A stretch of DNA of 64,000 bases, taken from Pseudomonas rhizoryzae (GTDB lineage Bacteria; Pseudomonadota; Gammaproteobacteria; Pseudomonadales; Pseudomonadaceae). The notes beneath the pieces are model-generated. The model had not been told where the DNA came from, ran no database searches, and saw only the letters and a list, made by a program, of their open reading frames with translations. Where the stretch lies: positions 24,318 to 88,317 of the forward strand of contig NZ_SULM01000016.1 in NCBI RefSeq assembly GCF_005250615.1, written 5' to 3'. Made by a program: the position numbers and the translations under genes. This document shows, piece after piece, positions 50,936-59,701 of this stretch (positions within the stretch are counted from its first letter, which is position 1; the number at the start of each line of letters is the position of its first letter).

Positions 50936-51412
50936 ATGCGCGCAAGAGGCTTGGCGTTGTTGCTGTCGTGTCTGGTACTGCCGTTGACTGCTTTCGCTCT
51001 GGAACCGGGGGAGCGCATCGCGCCTTTCACGCTGCTTGACCAGCGCGACCGGCCCTATACCTTCGATGACCGCCTGCAGGTCCTGCTCGTTGCCCGCAGT
51101 ATGAGCGGCTCCGGCCTGGTGAAAGAAGCCATGCGCGACCAGCCCGCGGATTTCATCGATGGTACTCGGGTGGCCTATATCGCCGATATCAGCAGCATGC
51201 CGGCGGCCATCACCCGGATGTTCGCCGTGCCGGCCATGCGCAAGTATGGCTATCCCGTGCTGCTGGATCGCCAATCGCGCGTCGTGCCGCGTTTCCCCGG
51301 GGATGCGAACAAGGTGCTCTGGGTGATGCTCGACCATGGCCGCTTCGTCGGCCAGCGTGAATTCGGCGATGCCAATGCCCTGCGTGACGCGCTCAAGGCC
51401 AAGGCGCGCTGA
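50936..51412 (+). CDS. Periplasmic thioredoxin-fold protein (YtfJ-like)
   Basis: A 158-residue protein with a cleavable signal peptide (RGLALLLSCLVLPLTAFA) and a thioredoxin-like fold suggested by ERIAPFTLLDQRDRPYTFDD, LLVARSMSGSGLVKEAM and YGYPVLLDRQSRVV. The CxxC pair is replaced by S-M-S-G-S-G, so it cannot be an ordinary disulfide oxidoreductase. Some databases call relatives FAD/FMN-containing dehydrogenases, for which I see no sequence basis. Its stop overlaps the ampD ATG (TGATG-type junction). Confidence 0.82.
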   Translation: MRARGLALLLSCLVLPLTAFALEPGERIAPFTLLDQRDRPYTFDDRLQVLLVARSMSGSGLVKEAMRDQPADFIDGTRVAYIADISSMPAAITRMFAVPAMRKYGYPVLLDRQSRVVPRFPGDANKVLWVMLDHGRFVGQREFGDANALRDALKAKAR

Positions 51413-51963
51413 TGGAAGGCGTCTTCGTCGAGGGGTGGTACCGCGAGGCGCGGCTGTGTCCTTCGCCCAACCACAACGAACGTCCGGCCGGCACCGAGGT
51501 GTCCCTGCTGGTCATCCACAACATCAGCCTGCCGCCCGGGCAGTTCGGTACCGGTTGCGTCCAAGCCTTCTTCCAGAATCGCCTGGATCATTCGGCCCAT
51601 CCCTTCTTCGCGGAAATCGCCGAGCTCAAGGTGGCCGCCCACTTTCTCATCGAGCGCGATGGGGCGGTGACCCAGTTCGTCTCCTGCGAGCGACGGGCCT
51701 GGCATGCCGGGGTGTCCTGCTTCGCGGGGCGCGAGAACTGTAACGACTTCTCGCTGGGCATCGAGCTGGAGGGGACGGACGACCTGGCCTACACCGAGGC
51801 CCAGTACCGCGCCCTGGGCCGCCTGACGCGAGCGCTGCAGCAGGCCTATCCGGCGATCACCGCTGAGCGCATCCAGGGGCACAGCGATATCGCGCCGGGA
51901 CGCAAGACCGATCCCGGTCCGGCCTTCGATTGGGCGCGCCTGCACGCCGAGTTGCAAGGCTAG
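51412..51963 (+). CDS. ampD: 1,6-anhydro-MurNAc-L-alanine amidase AmpD
   Basis: Cytoplasmic zinc amidase that removes the peptide from recycled anhydro-muropeptides and so keeps the ampC beta-lactamase repressed. The 183-residue protein has SLLVIHNISLPPGQFGTGCV with the first zinc histidine, FAEIAELKVAAHFLIERDG, and GHSDIAPGRKTDPGPAFDW with the remaining ligands and catalytic lysine. No signal peptide, consistent with AmpD rather than its periplasmic homologues. ampE, which usually follows ampD in Pseudomonas, is not here: tatD follows on the opposite strand, overlapping by four bases. Confidence 0.95.
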   Translation: MEGVFVEGWYREARLCPSPNHNERPAGTEVSLLVIHNISLPPGQFGTGCVQAFFQNRLDHSAHPFFAEIAELKVAAHFLIERDGAVTQFVSCERRAWHAGVSCFAGRENCNDFSLGIELEGTDDLAYTEAQYRALGRLTRALQQAYPAITAERIQGHSDIAPGRKTDPGPAFDWARLHAELQG

Positions 51964-52757
51964 ATCAGACGGTCGGGGTCCCAGCCGAACACCGCGCAGG
52001 CATTGAGTGTGGTGGTCGCCGCCAGGGTCTCGGCCGAGATCTGCCACAGCGGGGCGAGGGCCGCGCAGATGGCCGGCAGATGGGTCGGGCTGTTGCGCAC
52101 GTCGGGGTGCATCGCCGGCGGCATGTCCGGCGCGTCCGTCTCCAGGACGATGGCGTCCAGCGGCAACTGGGGGAGTACGCGCTGCAGGCGCTTGGCCTGG
52201 GGCCAGGTGGGTGCGCCGCCGAGGCCGATCTTGAAGCCCAGGCGCAGGTATTCCCGCGCTTCCTCGTAGCTGCCGGAAAAGGCGTGGGCGATGCCGGCGC
52301 GGGGTGGCTTGAGGCGCTTGAGGATCTTCACCACCTCGGCATGGGCGCGCCGCACGTGCAGCAGTACCGGTAGCTCCAGCTCCATGGCCAGGCGTACCTG
52401 CTGCTCGAAGAACCAGGCCTGGCGTGGCTTGTCCGGTGCTTCGATGTAGTAGTCCAGACCGATTTCACCGATGGCACACAGCCGGTCATCCTCTCGATGC
52501 TGTAGGCAGAAGGCGCGCAGGGCGGCCACGTCGTCTTCCTGGTGGCGGTGCAGGTACAGCGGGTGCAGGCCTGGCGCTGCATACAAGCCGGGATGTTCCC
52601 CGGCCACCCGCCAGAGCTGCGGCCACTGCTGGCGCTCCACGCCGATCAACACCTGGCGGACGACGCCCAGACGCGCGCACTCTGTCAGCAGCGCCGGCCG
52701 CTCGGCGTCGAAGCCCGGATAGTCCAGGTGGTTGTGGGTATCGATCAGCAGGCTCAT
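51960..52757 (-). CDS. TatD family metal-dependent DNase
   Basis: A 265-residue TIM-barrel hydrolase of the TatD family. Metal ligands are visible in LIDTHNHLDYPGFDAE (H-x-H), AIGEIGLDYYIEAPDKPRQA, PVLLHVRRAHAEVVKIL, IAHAFSGSYEEAREYLRLG and VLETDAPDMPP. Members are 3'-5' exonucleases; this is one of the paralogues (YjjV-like) rather than TatD of the Tat locus. The ATG overlaps the fruR stop (ATGA), so it is the second gene of the fruR operon. Confidence 0.92.
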   Translation of the reverse strand: MSLLIDTHNHLDYPGFDAERPALLTECARLGVVRQVLIGVERQQWPQLWRVAGEHPGLYAAPGLHPLYLHRHQEDDVAALRAFCLQHREDDRLCAIGEIGLDYYIEAPDKPRQAWFFEQQVRLAMELELPVLLHVRRAHAEVVKILKRLKPPRAGIAHAFSGSYEEAREYLRLGFKIGLGGAPTWPQAKRLQRVLPQLPLDAIVLETDAPDMPPAMHPDVRNSPTHLPAICAALAPLWQISAETLAATTTLNACAVFGWDPDRLI

Positions 52758-53746
52758 GGCAGGCGGCGTTTGAGGACCCTCGGTATGGCTCGGACACCCG
52801 GCAGGTACTGATCGTTTTCCAGGGCGTCCAGCATCAACTCCAGGGCGCGCTCGGTGATGATCTCATGCTGCTGGGAGATGGCGTTGACCTTGAACGGCAG
52901 GTAGTCCAGCAGCTGGGTATCGCCGAAGGTGGCCAGGCGCAGGTCTTCGCCCTCGGCGAGCGGGTGATCGCGCAGGACGTCCAGCACGCCCTGCAGCAAG
53001 ACGTAGGAGGTGGTCAGCAATGCCTCGGGCCAATGACCGAGTTCGTCGATCATCGCCTGTGCCTGGGCGCGACCGCCGTCGCGGCTGTAATGGGGGGCGT
53101 GACGCTCCCAATGACGCGCGGGATGGTCGGCGAGGGCGGCGGCGAAGCCGGCGGCGCGTTCGCGGCTGATGACCAGGTCGGGGCGGGCGCCGATCAGGGC
53201 GATGCTGTGGGTGTCGGGGGTGAGCAGGGTGGCCGCCAGCTGCCGGCCGGCGGCGTGGTCGTCGCTGACCACCGAGCAGAATTGCGTCGGATCCAGTTGG
53301 CGGTCGATGGCGATGATCGGGATGTTGTGTTCCTGCAGTTGCCGATAGGGCGCGTCGTCCTCGGCCAGGCTGCTGGCGGTGAACAGGCCGTCGCAACGCC
53401 GGGCGCGGAACAGCGCGATGAGCTGGCGTTCGCTGTCCGGGTTATCGTCCGTGCAGGCGATCAGCAACTGGTAGCCCCGCGCGCGTGCCCGCCGTTCGAG
53501 CTGTTTGGCCAGGCGGGCATAGCTGGGATTTTCCAGATCGGGCAGCAGGAAACCCAGGGTATGGGTGGCTCCGCGACGCAGGCCGGCGGCGCGCTGGTCG
53601 GGCTGGTAGCCGTGGGCTTCGACCACGGCCATGACCCGCGCCACGGTGGCCGCGCTGATACGTCGCTGCTCGGCCTTGCCGTTGATGACGTAGCTGGCAG
53701 TGGTGAGGGATACGCCAGCCAGTTGAGCGATGTCGCTGAGTTTCAC
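52754..53746 (-). CDS. cra: Catabolite repressor-activator Cra/FruR (LacI family)
   Basis: DNA-binding regulator that releases its operator on binding fructose 1-phosphate. The 330-residue protein starts with the LacI-type helix-turn-helix MKLSDIAQLAGVSLTTASYV, hinge YQPDQRAAGLRRGATHTLGF, and a periplasmic-binding-protein-like effector domain. The VSLTTASYVINGKA recognition helix is of the Cra type. It is divergent from fruBKA and a perfect TGAAACGTTTCA operator lies between, so autoregulation and control of the fructose operon are expected. Confidence 0.94.
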   Translation of the reverse strand: MKLSDIAQLAGVSLTTASYVINGKAEQRRISAATVARVMAVVEAHGYQPDQRAAGLRRGATHTLGFLLPDLENPSYARLAKQLERRARARGYQLLIACTDDNPDSERQLIALFRARRCDGLFTASSLAEDDAPYRQLQEHNIPIIAIDRQLDPTQFCSVVSDDHAAGRQLAATLLTPDTHSIALIGARPDLVISRERAAGFAAALADHPARHWERHAPHYSRDGGRAQAQAMIDELGHWPEALLTTSYVLLQGVLDVLRDHPLAEGEDLRLATFGDTQLLDYLPFKVNAISQQHEIITERALELMLDALENDQYLPGVRAIPRVLKRRLP

Positions 53747-53864
53747 GCCTATACCTCGTCGGACCTGAAGGTGCTCGCGCTGTACGGCGCGAGCGGGACG
53801 GTCTTTATTGTGTGTTGTGCTTCAAGGATCGACGATTATCGAGTAACGTTCCAGTTACATTGGG

Positions 53865-53876
53865 TGAAACGTTTCA
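53865..53876. promoter_or_regulatory. Cra/FruR operator
   Basis: Perfect 12-bp palindrome TGAAACGTTTCA, identical to the core of the E. coli Cra consensus, located 150 bases before fruB and 119 bases before cra. A second inverted repeat, GTAAC-N6-GTTAC, lies at 53843-53858 and may belong to the same regulatory region. Confidence 0.87.
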
Positions 53877-54026
53877 GCTTTCTGTTGTCCGAGGGCTGTC
53901 ACGCTACACCCAGTGCCCTGCGCCGCTGCTTCTGGCGTGTCCGCAGGGCTAAGCGAGCCGGCAAGCATCTATTACAAGAAAGGCACGGCGCCAGGATCGG
54001 GCGCGCGGCGCCGGAGGTATCCTTCC

Positions 54027-56909
54027 ATGTTCGAACTCAATGCCCAGCATATTCGTATGGCCCAGCAGGCGCCCGACAAGGCGACCGCCCTAGCCATGCT
54101 CGCTGAGTCCCTGGTCGCCGATGGCCTGGTCGCTCCGGGCTATCTCGACGGGCTCAAGGCCCGCGAGGCCCAGGGCTCCACCTATCTCGGCCAGGGGATC
54201 GCCATTCCCCACGGTACGCCCCAGACCCGTGACCAGGTATTCGTCACCGGCGTACGGATGATGCAGTTCCCCGATGGGGTGGACTGGGGCGACGGCCAAC
54301 TGACCTACCTGGCCATCGCCATCGCCGCCAAATCCGACGAGCACCTGCGCATCCTGCAGTTGCTGACCCGCGCCCTCGGCGAGAGCGAGCTGCAACAAGC
54401 TCTGCGCGAGGCCCGTGAACCCCAGCAGATCCTCGATCTGCTGCAGGGGGCGCCCCAGGCCCTGGCCCTGGACGAAGAGCTGGTGCAGCTGGCCATCGAC
54501 GCCGAGGACCTGGAAGACCTGGCCTGGCAAGGCGCGCGCATGCTCAAGCACATGGAATGCGTGGATGCCGGTTTCGCCGCCGCCCTGCAGGCCAGCCAAC
54601 CGCTGCCCCTGGGCGACGGCCTCTGGTGGCTGAACAGCGAGACTGCGGTGAAGCGCCCGGGTCTGGCTTTCGTCACCCCGCTGCAACCGCTGCACCATCA
54701 GGACCAGCCGGTACGCGGCCTGTTCTGTCTGGCCAGCCTGGGCGAAGGCCATCGCGCTCTGCTCGAACGCCTCTGCGATCTGCTCGTCGCCGGTCGTGGC
54801 CAGGAGCTGGCCCAGGCCACCTCGCGCCGTGCCGTGCTCGAAGCCCTGGGCGGCGAAGTCGCTCCCGACTGGCCCAGTGCCCAGGTGGTCCTGGCCAATG
54901 CCCACGGCCTGCATGCCCGTCCGGCCAAGGAGCTGGCGCGGCTGGCCAAGGCCTATGACGGCGAGATCCGTGTGCGGGTCGACGGCGGCGCTCCGGTCTC
55001 GGCCAAGAGTCTGTCGCGCCTGCTGGCCTTGGGCGCCCGGCGTGGCCAGACCCTGGAATTCCTGGTCGAACCCGGCACGCCGGCCGAGGCGGCCCTGAAC
55101 GATCTGATCGGCGCGGTGCAGGCCGGACTCGGCGAAGACGTCGAGCCGGTCACTGCCAGCGCCCCGGCCCCGACCGGTGCCGCCCGGGTCACCGCCATCA
55201 GCCTGGTGGACCCGTCCGAACAACTGCCGCTGGCACCGGGCGATCGCGCCCAGGCCGTGGCCGCGGCTCCCGGTCTGGCGGTCGGCCCGGCTCATGTGGT
55301 GGCGCCCCAACACTTCGACTATCCCGCCACTGGCGAAGGCGCCGCCGCCGAGCGGCAGCGCCTGGACCTGGCCCTGGCCACGGTGCGCGCCGATATCGAG
55401 GCGCTCATTGCCCGCAGTGAGTCCAGCGCCTTGCGCGAGATCTTCCAGACCCACTTGGAGATGCTCGACGATCCCGATATGCAGCAGGGCATCGCTAACC
55501 GGCTCAAGGCCAATGCCAGCGCCGCTGCGGCCTGGGATACCCAGATCGAAGAGGCGGCCAGCCAGCAGGAGGCCCTGCACGACAAGTTGCTCGCCGAGCG
55601 CGCCGCCGATCTGCGCGACGTCGGCCGCCGGGTGCTGGCCCAACTCTGTGGCGTGGAAGAGGTCCGCGAACCCGAAGAACCCTATGTGCTGGTAATGGAT
55701 GAGGTCGGCCCTGGCGATGTGGCCCGGCTCGACCGCGAGCGCGTTTGCGGCATCCTCACCGCCCGTGGCGGCGCCAGTTCCCACAGTGCCATCGTCGCCC
55801 GCGCCCTGGGCATCCCGGCCATCGTCGGCGCGGGCCGGCGGGTGCTGGAGCTGGCGCCGCGCAGCGTGCTCTTGCTGGATGGCGACAAGGGCACCCTGGA
55901 GATCGCCCCAGATGCCAGCCGGATCGACGCCGTGCAGCGCGAGCGCGAAGTTCAGGCCGAGCGCCGTCGCGCCGCCGAGGCCCGCCGCTTCGAGAGCGCC
56001 ACCACCCGCGACGGCCATCAGGTCGAGATCGCGGTGAACCTGGGCGACACCGCCCAGGCCGCCGCCGCGGTGGAGCAGGGCGCCGAAGCCGTCGGCCTGC
56101 TGCGCACCGAACTGGTGTTCATGAGCCATGACGCCGCCCCCGACGAAGCCGCCCAGGAGCAGGAATACCGCCGGGCCCTCGATGGCCTCGCCGGCAAGCC
56201 GCTGGTGGTGCGTACCCTGGACGTCGGCGGCGACAAGCCGCTGCCCTATCTGCCGCTGCCGCCGGAAGAGAATCCCTTCCTCGGCATCCGCGGCATACGC
56301 CTCACCCTGCGCCGGCCCGAACTGCTGGAAACCCAACTGCGCGCCCTGCTCAAGGCCGCCGATGGCCGCCCGCTGCGGATCATGTTCCCCATGATCGGTC
56401 GCGTCGAGGAGTGGCGTCAGGCGCGTGACATCCTCGACCGTCTGCGCCAGGAGATCGCGACCACCGATCTGCAGGTCGGCATCATGATCGAGGTGCCCTC
56501 GGCCGCCCTGCTGGCGCCGGTGCTGGCGCCGGAAGTGGACTTCTTCAGCGTCGGCACCAACGACCTCACCCAGTACACCCTGGCCATCGACCGCGGCCAT
56601 CCGCTGCTGTCCGGCGAGGCCGACGGCCTGCATCCCAGCGTGCTGCGCCTGATCGACATGACGGTGCGCGCCGCCCATGCCCATGGCAAGTGGGTCGGCG
56701 TCTGCGGCGAGCTGGCTGCCGATCCGCTGGCGGTACCGCTGCTGGTCGGCCTGGGCGTGGACGAGTTGTCGGTCTCGGCGCGTAGCGTGCCGCTGGTCAA
56801 GGCGCGGGTACGCGAGCTGGAGCTGCGTCTGGTGCAGTCCTGCGCCGCGCGGGCGCTGGAGCTGGCCACCGCCGCTGAAGTCCGGCAGAGCGTGGAGGCG
56901 CTGCGATGA
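54027..56909 (+). CDS. fruB: PTS fructose-specific EIIA-HPr-EI fusion FruB
   Basis: Multidomain phosphotransferase carrying phosphate from phosphoenolpyruvate to FruA. The 960-residue protein reads EIIA-Fru (1-145; active His62 in GIAIPHGTPQ), a linker, HPr (about 285-370; His296 in ANAHGLHARPAKEL) and enzyme I (about 390-960; His586 in GGASSHSAIVARALGIPAIV, and the C-terminal PEP-binding region with LFMSH-type ELVFMSHD and CGELAADPLAV). Thus one protein supplies all soluble PTS functions. ATG at 54027 follows GGAGG by ten bases; the longer frame upstream has no domain. Confidence 0.97.
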   Translation: MFELNAQHIRMAQQAPDKATALAMLAESLVADGLVAPGYLDGLKAREAQGSTYLGQGIAIPHGTPQTRDQVFVTGVRMMQFPDGVDWGDGQLTYLAIAIAAKSDEHLRILQLLTRALGESELQQALREAREPQQILDLLQGAPQALALDEELVQLAIDAEDLEDLAWQGARMLKHMECVDAGFAAALQASQPLPLGDGLWWLNSETAVKRPGLAFVTPLQPLHHQDQPVRGLFCLASLGEGHRALLERLCDLLVAGRGQELAQATSRRAVLEALGGEVAPDWPSAQVVLANAHGLHARPAKELARLAKAYDGEIRVRVDGGAPVSAKSLSRLLALGARRGQTLEFLVEPGTPAEAALNDLIGAVQAGLGEDVEPVTASAPAPTGAARVTAISLVDPSEQLPLAPGDRAQAVAAAPGLAVGPAHVVAPQHFDYPATGEGAAAERQRLDLALATVRADIEALIARSESSALREIFQTHLEMLDDPDMQQGIANRLKANASAAAAWDTQIEEAASQQEALHDKLLAERAADLRDVGRRVLAQLCGVEEVREPEEPYVLVMDEVGPGDVARLDRERVCGILTARGGASSHSAIVARALGIPAIVGAGRRVLELAPRSVLLLDGDKGTLEIAPDASRIDAVQREREVQAERRRAAEARRFESATTRDGHQVEIAVNLGDTAQAAAAVEQGAEAVGLLRTELVFMSHDAAPDEAAQEQEYRRALDGLAGKPLVVRTLDVGGDKPLPYLPLPPEENPFLGIRGIRLTLRRPELLETQLRALLKAADGRPLRIMFPMIGRVEEWRQARDILDRLRQEIATTDLQVGIMIEVPSAALLAPVLAPEVDFFSVGTNDLTQYTLAIDRGHPLLSGEADGLHPSVLRLIDMTVRAAHAHGKWVGVCGELAADPLAVPLLVGLGVDELSVSARSVPLVKARVRELELRLVQSCAARALELATAAEVRQSVEALR

Positions 56910-57874
56910 GTCGCATCCTCACCCTGACCCTAAATCCGGCGCTGGATCTCACCGTCCAGCTGCCCGAACTCAAGCCCGGCGCGGTGAATCGCAGCGAGGC
57001 GGTGATCGTGCATGCCGCCGGCAAGGGCCTCAACGTCGCCCAGGTGCTGGCCGATCTCGGCCACGAGCTGACCGTGAGCGGTTTCCTCGGCGCCGACAAC
57101 GCCAGTGCCTTCGAGGCGCTGTTCGCCCGGCGCGGCTTCACCGACACCTTCGTTCGGGTGCCGGGGGAGACGCGCAGCAACCTCAAGCTGGCCGAGGCCG
57201 ATGGCCGTATCACCGACATCAACGGGCCCGGCCCCGAGGTCTCCGCCGCCGCCCAGCAGGAATTGCTGGCGACCCTCGACCGCATTGCCGCGGGGCACGA
57301 CGCCGTGGTGGTGGCCGGTAGCCTGCCGCGGGGGGTGACGCCCGAATGGCTGGCGGCGCTGATCGGCCGGCTCAAATCGCTGGGCCTGCCGGTGGCGCTG
57401 GACACCAGTGGCGCCGCCCTGCGCGCCGCCCTCGCTGCCGGTCCCTGGCTGATCAAACCCAATACCGAGGAGCTGGCCGAGGCCTGCAACGCCCCCGCCG
57501 AGACCGCCACCGAGCAGGCGCTGCTGGTCGAGCAACTGCGCGCCCTGGGCATCGCGCACCTGGTGATCTCCCAGGGCGCCGAGGGCGTGCGCTGGTACGG
57601 TCACCAGACCCTGGAGGCGCAGCCGCCCAAGGTCACCGTGGCCAGCACCGTCGGCGCCGGCGATTCCTTGCTGGCCGGCATGCTGCATGGCCTGCTCACT
57701 GGCCAGACGCCGGAGCGCACCCTGACCACGGCCACCGCCATCGCCGCCCTGGCGGTCACCCAGATCGGTTTCGGCATCAATGATCCGGCGCAACTCGCCA
57801 CCTTCGAAGACCAGGTGCGGGTGCGCGTCCTTCCCGACTTTCCGCTAGAACAAGAATCAGGGGTAAACCCATGA
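56906..57874 (+). CDS. fruK: 1-phosphofructokinase FruK
   Basis: Phosphorylates fructose 1-phosphate, the product of FruA uptake, to fructose 1,6-bisphosphate, removing the Cra inducer. The 322-residue PfkB-family kinase contains LTLNPALDLTVQLPEL, the substrate loop HAAGKGLNVAQVLADLGHE, KPNTEELAEACN and the catalytic VASTVGAGDSLLAGMLHGL with the GAGD aspartate. Overlaps fruB and fruA by four bases each. Confidence 0.96.
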   Translation: MSRILTLTLNPALDLTVQLPELKPGAVNRSEAVIVHAAGKGLNVAQVLADLGHELTVSGFLGADNASAFEALFARRGFTDTFVRVPGETRSNLKLAEADGRITDINGPGPEVSAAAQQELLATLDRIAAGHDAVVVAGSLPRGVTPEWLAALIGRLKSLGLPVALDTSGAALRAALAAGPWLIKPNTEELAEACNAPAETATEQALLVEQLRALGIAHLVISQGAEGVRWYGHQTLEAQPPKVTVASTVGAGDSLLAGMLHGLLTGQTPERTLTTATAIAALAVTQIGFGINDPAQLATFEDQVRVRVLPDFPLEQESGVNP

Positions 57875-59628
57875 ATATCGCCATTGTCACGACCTGCCCG
57901 ACCGGCATGGTCACCAGCGTGCTCAGCGCGCGCCTGCTGGATGCCGCCGCCCAGCGCCGCGGCTGGACCACCAGCGTCGAGATCCACGACGGCCCCGAGG
58001 CCACCCTGCTGACCGACGACCAACTGGCCCGTGCCGAACTGGTGGTGGTGGTGCACACCGGCGCGGTCGATCTGTCGCGCTTCGTCGGCAAGCGGGTCTA
58101 CCGCGCCGCACCGGCGGAAGCCCTGCGCGATGTCGACGCCTTCCTGCAACGCGCCGCCAGCGAGGCCAAGGTGCTGGAGCAGGCACCCGCCACCAGCGGC
58201 GCCGCGTCGAGTGCACCCGCCAGTGCCAGCGAGACGCCGCGGCTGGTCGCCATCACCGCCTGTCCGACCGGGGTCGCCCACACCTTCATGGCCGCCGAAG
58301 CCTTGCAGAACGCTGCCAAGAAGCTCGGCTATCGCCTGCACCTGGAGACCCAGGGCTCGGTGGGTGCGCGCAATCCCTTGCCGGCCGACGCCATTCGCGA
58401 GGCCGACGTGGTGCTCTTGGCCACCGACATCGAGGTCAATGTCGAGCGCTTCGCCGGTAAGCGCGTCTATCGCTGCGGCACCGGCGTCGCCCTCAAGCAA
58501 CCCGAGGCGACGATCAAGAAGGCCCTGGCCGAAGGCGAGACCCTGGCCGGCAGCGCCACCCCCGCCGCGGGCGAGGGCGCCAAACCGGCCAAGAAGGAGA
58601 GCTCGGGTGTCTACAAGCACCTGCTCACCGGGGTGTCCTACATGCTGCCGATGGTGGTGGCAGGCGGCCTGCTGATCGCGCTGTCCTTCGTCTTCGGCAT
58701 CGAGGCCTTCAAGGAACAGGGCACTCTGGCCGCGGCGCTGATGCAGATTGGCGGTGACTCGGCCTTCAAACTGATGGTCCCGGTATTGGCCGGCTACATC
58801 GCCTATTCCATCGCCGACCGTCCGGGCCTGGCGCCCGGCATGATCGGCGGCTGGCTGGCGGCCAGCCTGGGCAGCGGTTTCATCGGCGGCATCATCGCCG
58901 GTTTCCTGGCCGGCTACGTGGCCAAGGCCATCGCCCAGCACGTCAAGTTGCCGGCCAGCATCGAGGCGCTCAAGCCGATCCTGATCATCCCCCTGTTCGC
59001 CAGCCTGATCGTCGGCCTGGTGATGATCTACCTGGTCGGTACCCCGGTAGCCGGTGCGCTCAACCACCTCACCAATTTCCTCAACAACCTGGGCACCAGC
59101 AACGCCGTGCTGCTCGGCCTGATCCTCGGCGCCATGATGTGCATCGACTTCGGCGGCCCGATCAACAAGGCCGCCTATGCCTTCACCGTCGGCCTGCTGG
59201 CGTCCAAGGTCTACGGCCCCATGGCCGCCACCATGGCCGCCGGCATGGTGCCGCCCATCGGCATGGGCATCGCCACCCTGCTGGCGCGGCACAAGTTCGC
59301 CCAGAGCGAGCGTGAAGCGGGCAAGGCGGCCTCGGTACTGGGCCTGTGCTTCATCTCCGAAGGGGCGATTCCCTTCGCCGCCAAGGACCCGCTGCGGGTG
59401 ATCCCGGCCAGCGTCATCGGCGGCGCCCTGACCGGCGCCCTGGTGATGCTGTTCGACTGCAAGCTGATGGCGCCCCACGGCGGTCTCTTCGTGCTGCTGA
59501 TTCCCAATGCCATCACTCATGCCTGGCTGTACCTGGTGGCTATCGCCGCCGGCAGTCTGGTCACTGGCGTGATCTACGCCGTGCTCAAGCGCAGCGAGAC
59601 GGCCGTCGAGCTGGCTCCTGCGACCTGA
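57871..59628 (+). CDS. fruA: PTS fructose-specific EIIBC component FruA
   Basis: Membrane permease that imports fructose and phosphorylates it at C1. The 585-residue protein has two EIIB-type domains, then EIIC. EIIB-prime (1-100) has Cys9 in IVTTCPTGMVTSVL, and EIIB (about 125-225) has Cys131 in AITACPTGVAHTFMAAEAL, the usual phosphocysteine. EIIC follows a Pro/Ala/Lys linker (about 240-580) with some eight to ten helices, including ISEGAIPFAAKDPLRVIPAS. In E. coli FruA the first domain lacks the cysteine, so both may be competent here. Last gene of the operon. Confidence 0.96.
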   Translation: MNIAIVTTCPTGMVTSVLSARLLDAAAQRRGWTTSVEIHDGPEATLLTDDQLARAELVVVVHTGAVDLSRFVGKRVYRAAPAEALRDVDAFLQRAASEAKVLEQAPATSGAASSAPASASETPRLVAITACPTGVAHTFMAAEALQNAAKKLGYRLHLETQGSVGARNPLPADAIREADVVLLATDIEVNVERFAGKRVYRCGTGVALKQPEATIKKALAEGETLAGSATPAAGEGAKPAKKESSGVYKHLLTGVSYMLPMVVAGGLLIALSFVFGIEAFKEQGTLAAALMQIGGDSAFKLMVPVLAGYIAYSIADRPGLAPGMIGGWLAASLGSGFIGGIIAGFLAGYVAKAIAQHVKLPASIEALKPILIIPLFASLIVGLVMIYLVGTPVAGALNHLTNFLNNLGTSNAVLLGLILGAMMCIDFGGPINKAAYAFTVGLLASKVYGPMAATMAAGMVPPIGMGIATLLARHKFAQSEREAGKAASVLGLCFISEGAIPFAAKDPLRVIPASVIGGALTGALVMLFDCKLMAPHGGLFVLLIPNAITHAWLYLVAIAAGSLVTGVIYAVLKRSETAVELAPAT

Positions 59629-59663
59629 TCCCGCCAGCAGCAACTTTGCGGTAACAACCGGTT

Positions 59664-59691
59664 ACACTGGGAGGCTCTAGCCTCCCGGTGT
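59664..59691 (+). other. Strong hairpin just upstream of the chloride transporter start
   Basis: ACACTGGGAGGCT, 2-base loop CT, AGCCTCCCGGTGT: a 13-bp stem with one G-U pair, ending ten bases before the ATG at 59702. There is no T-run. It buries the only GGAGG in the leader, so it could be a terminator-like end of fruA or a structure that limits translation of the downstream gene. Confidence 0.6.
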
Positions 59692-59701
59692 AGCCGTATC
59701 C

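Noticed and set aside
54090..56684. 864-codon minus-strand frame opposite fruB
   Set aside because: GC-rich antisense shadow; fruB has intact catalytic motifs throughout and the antisense sequence is low-complexity.
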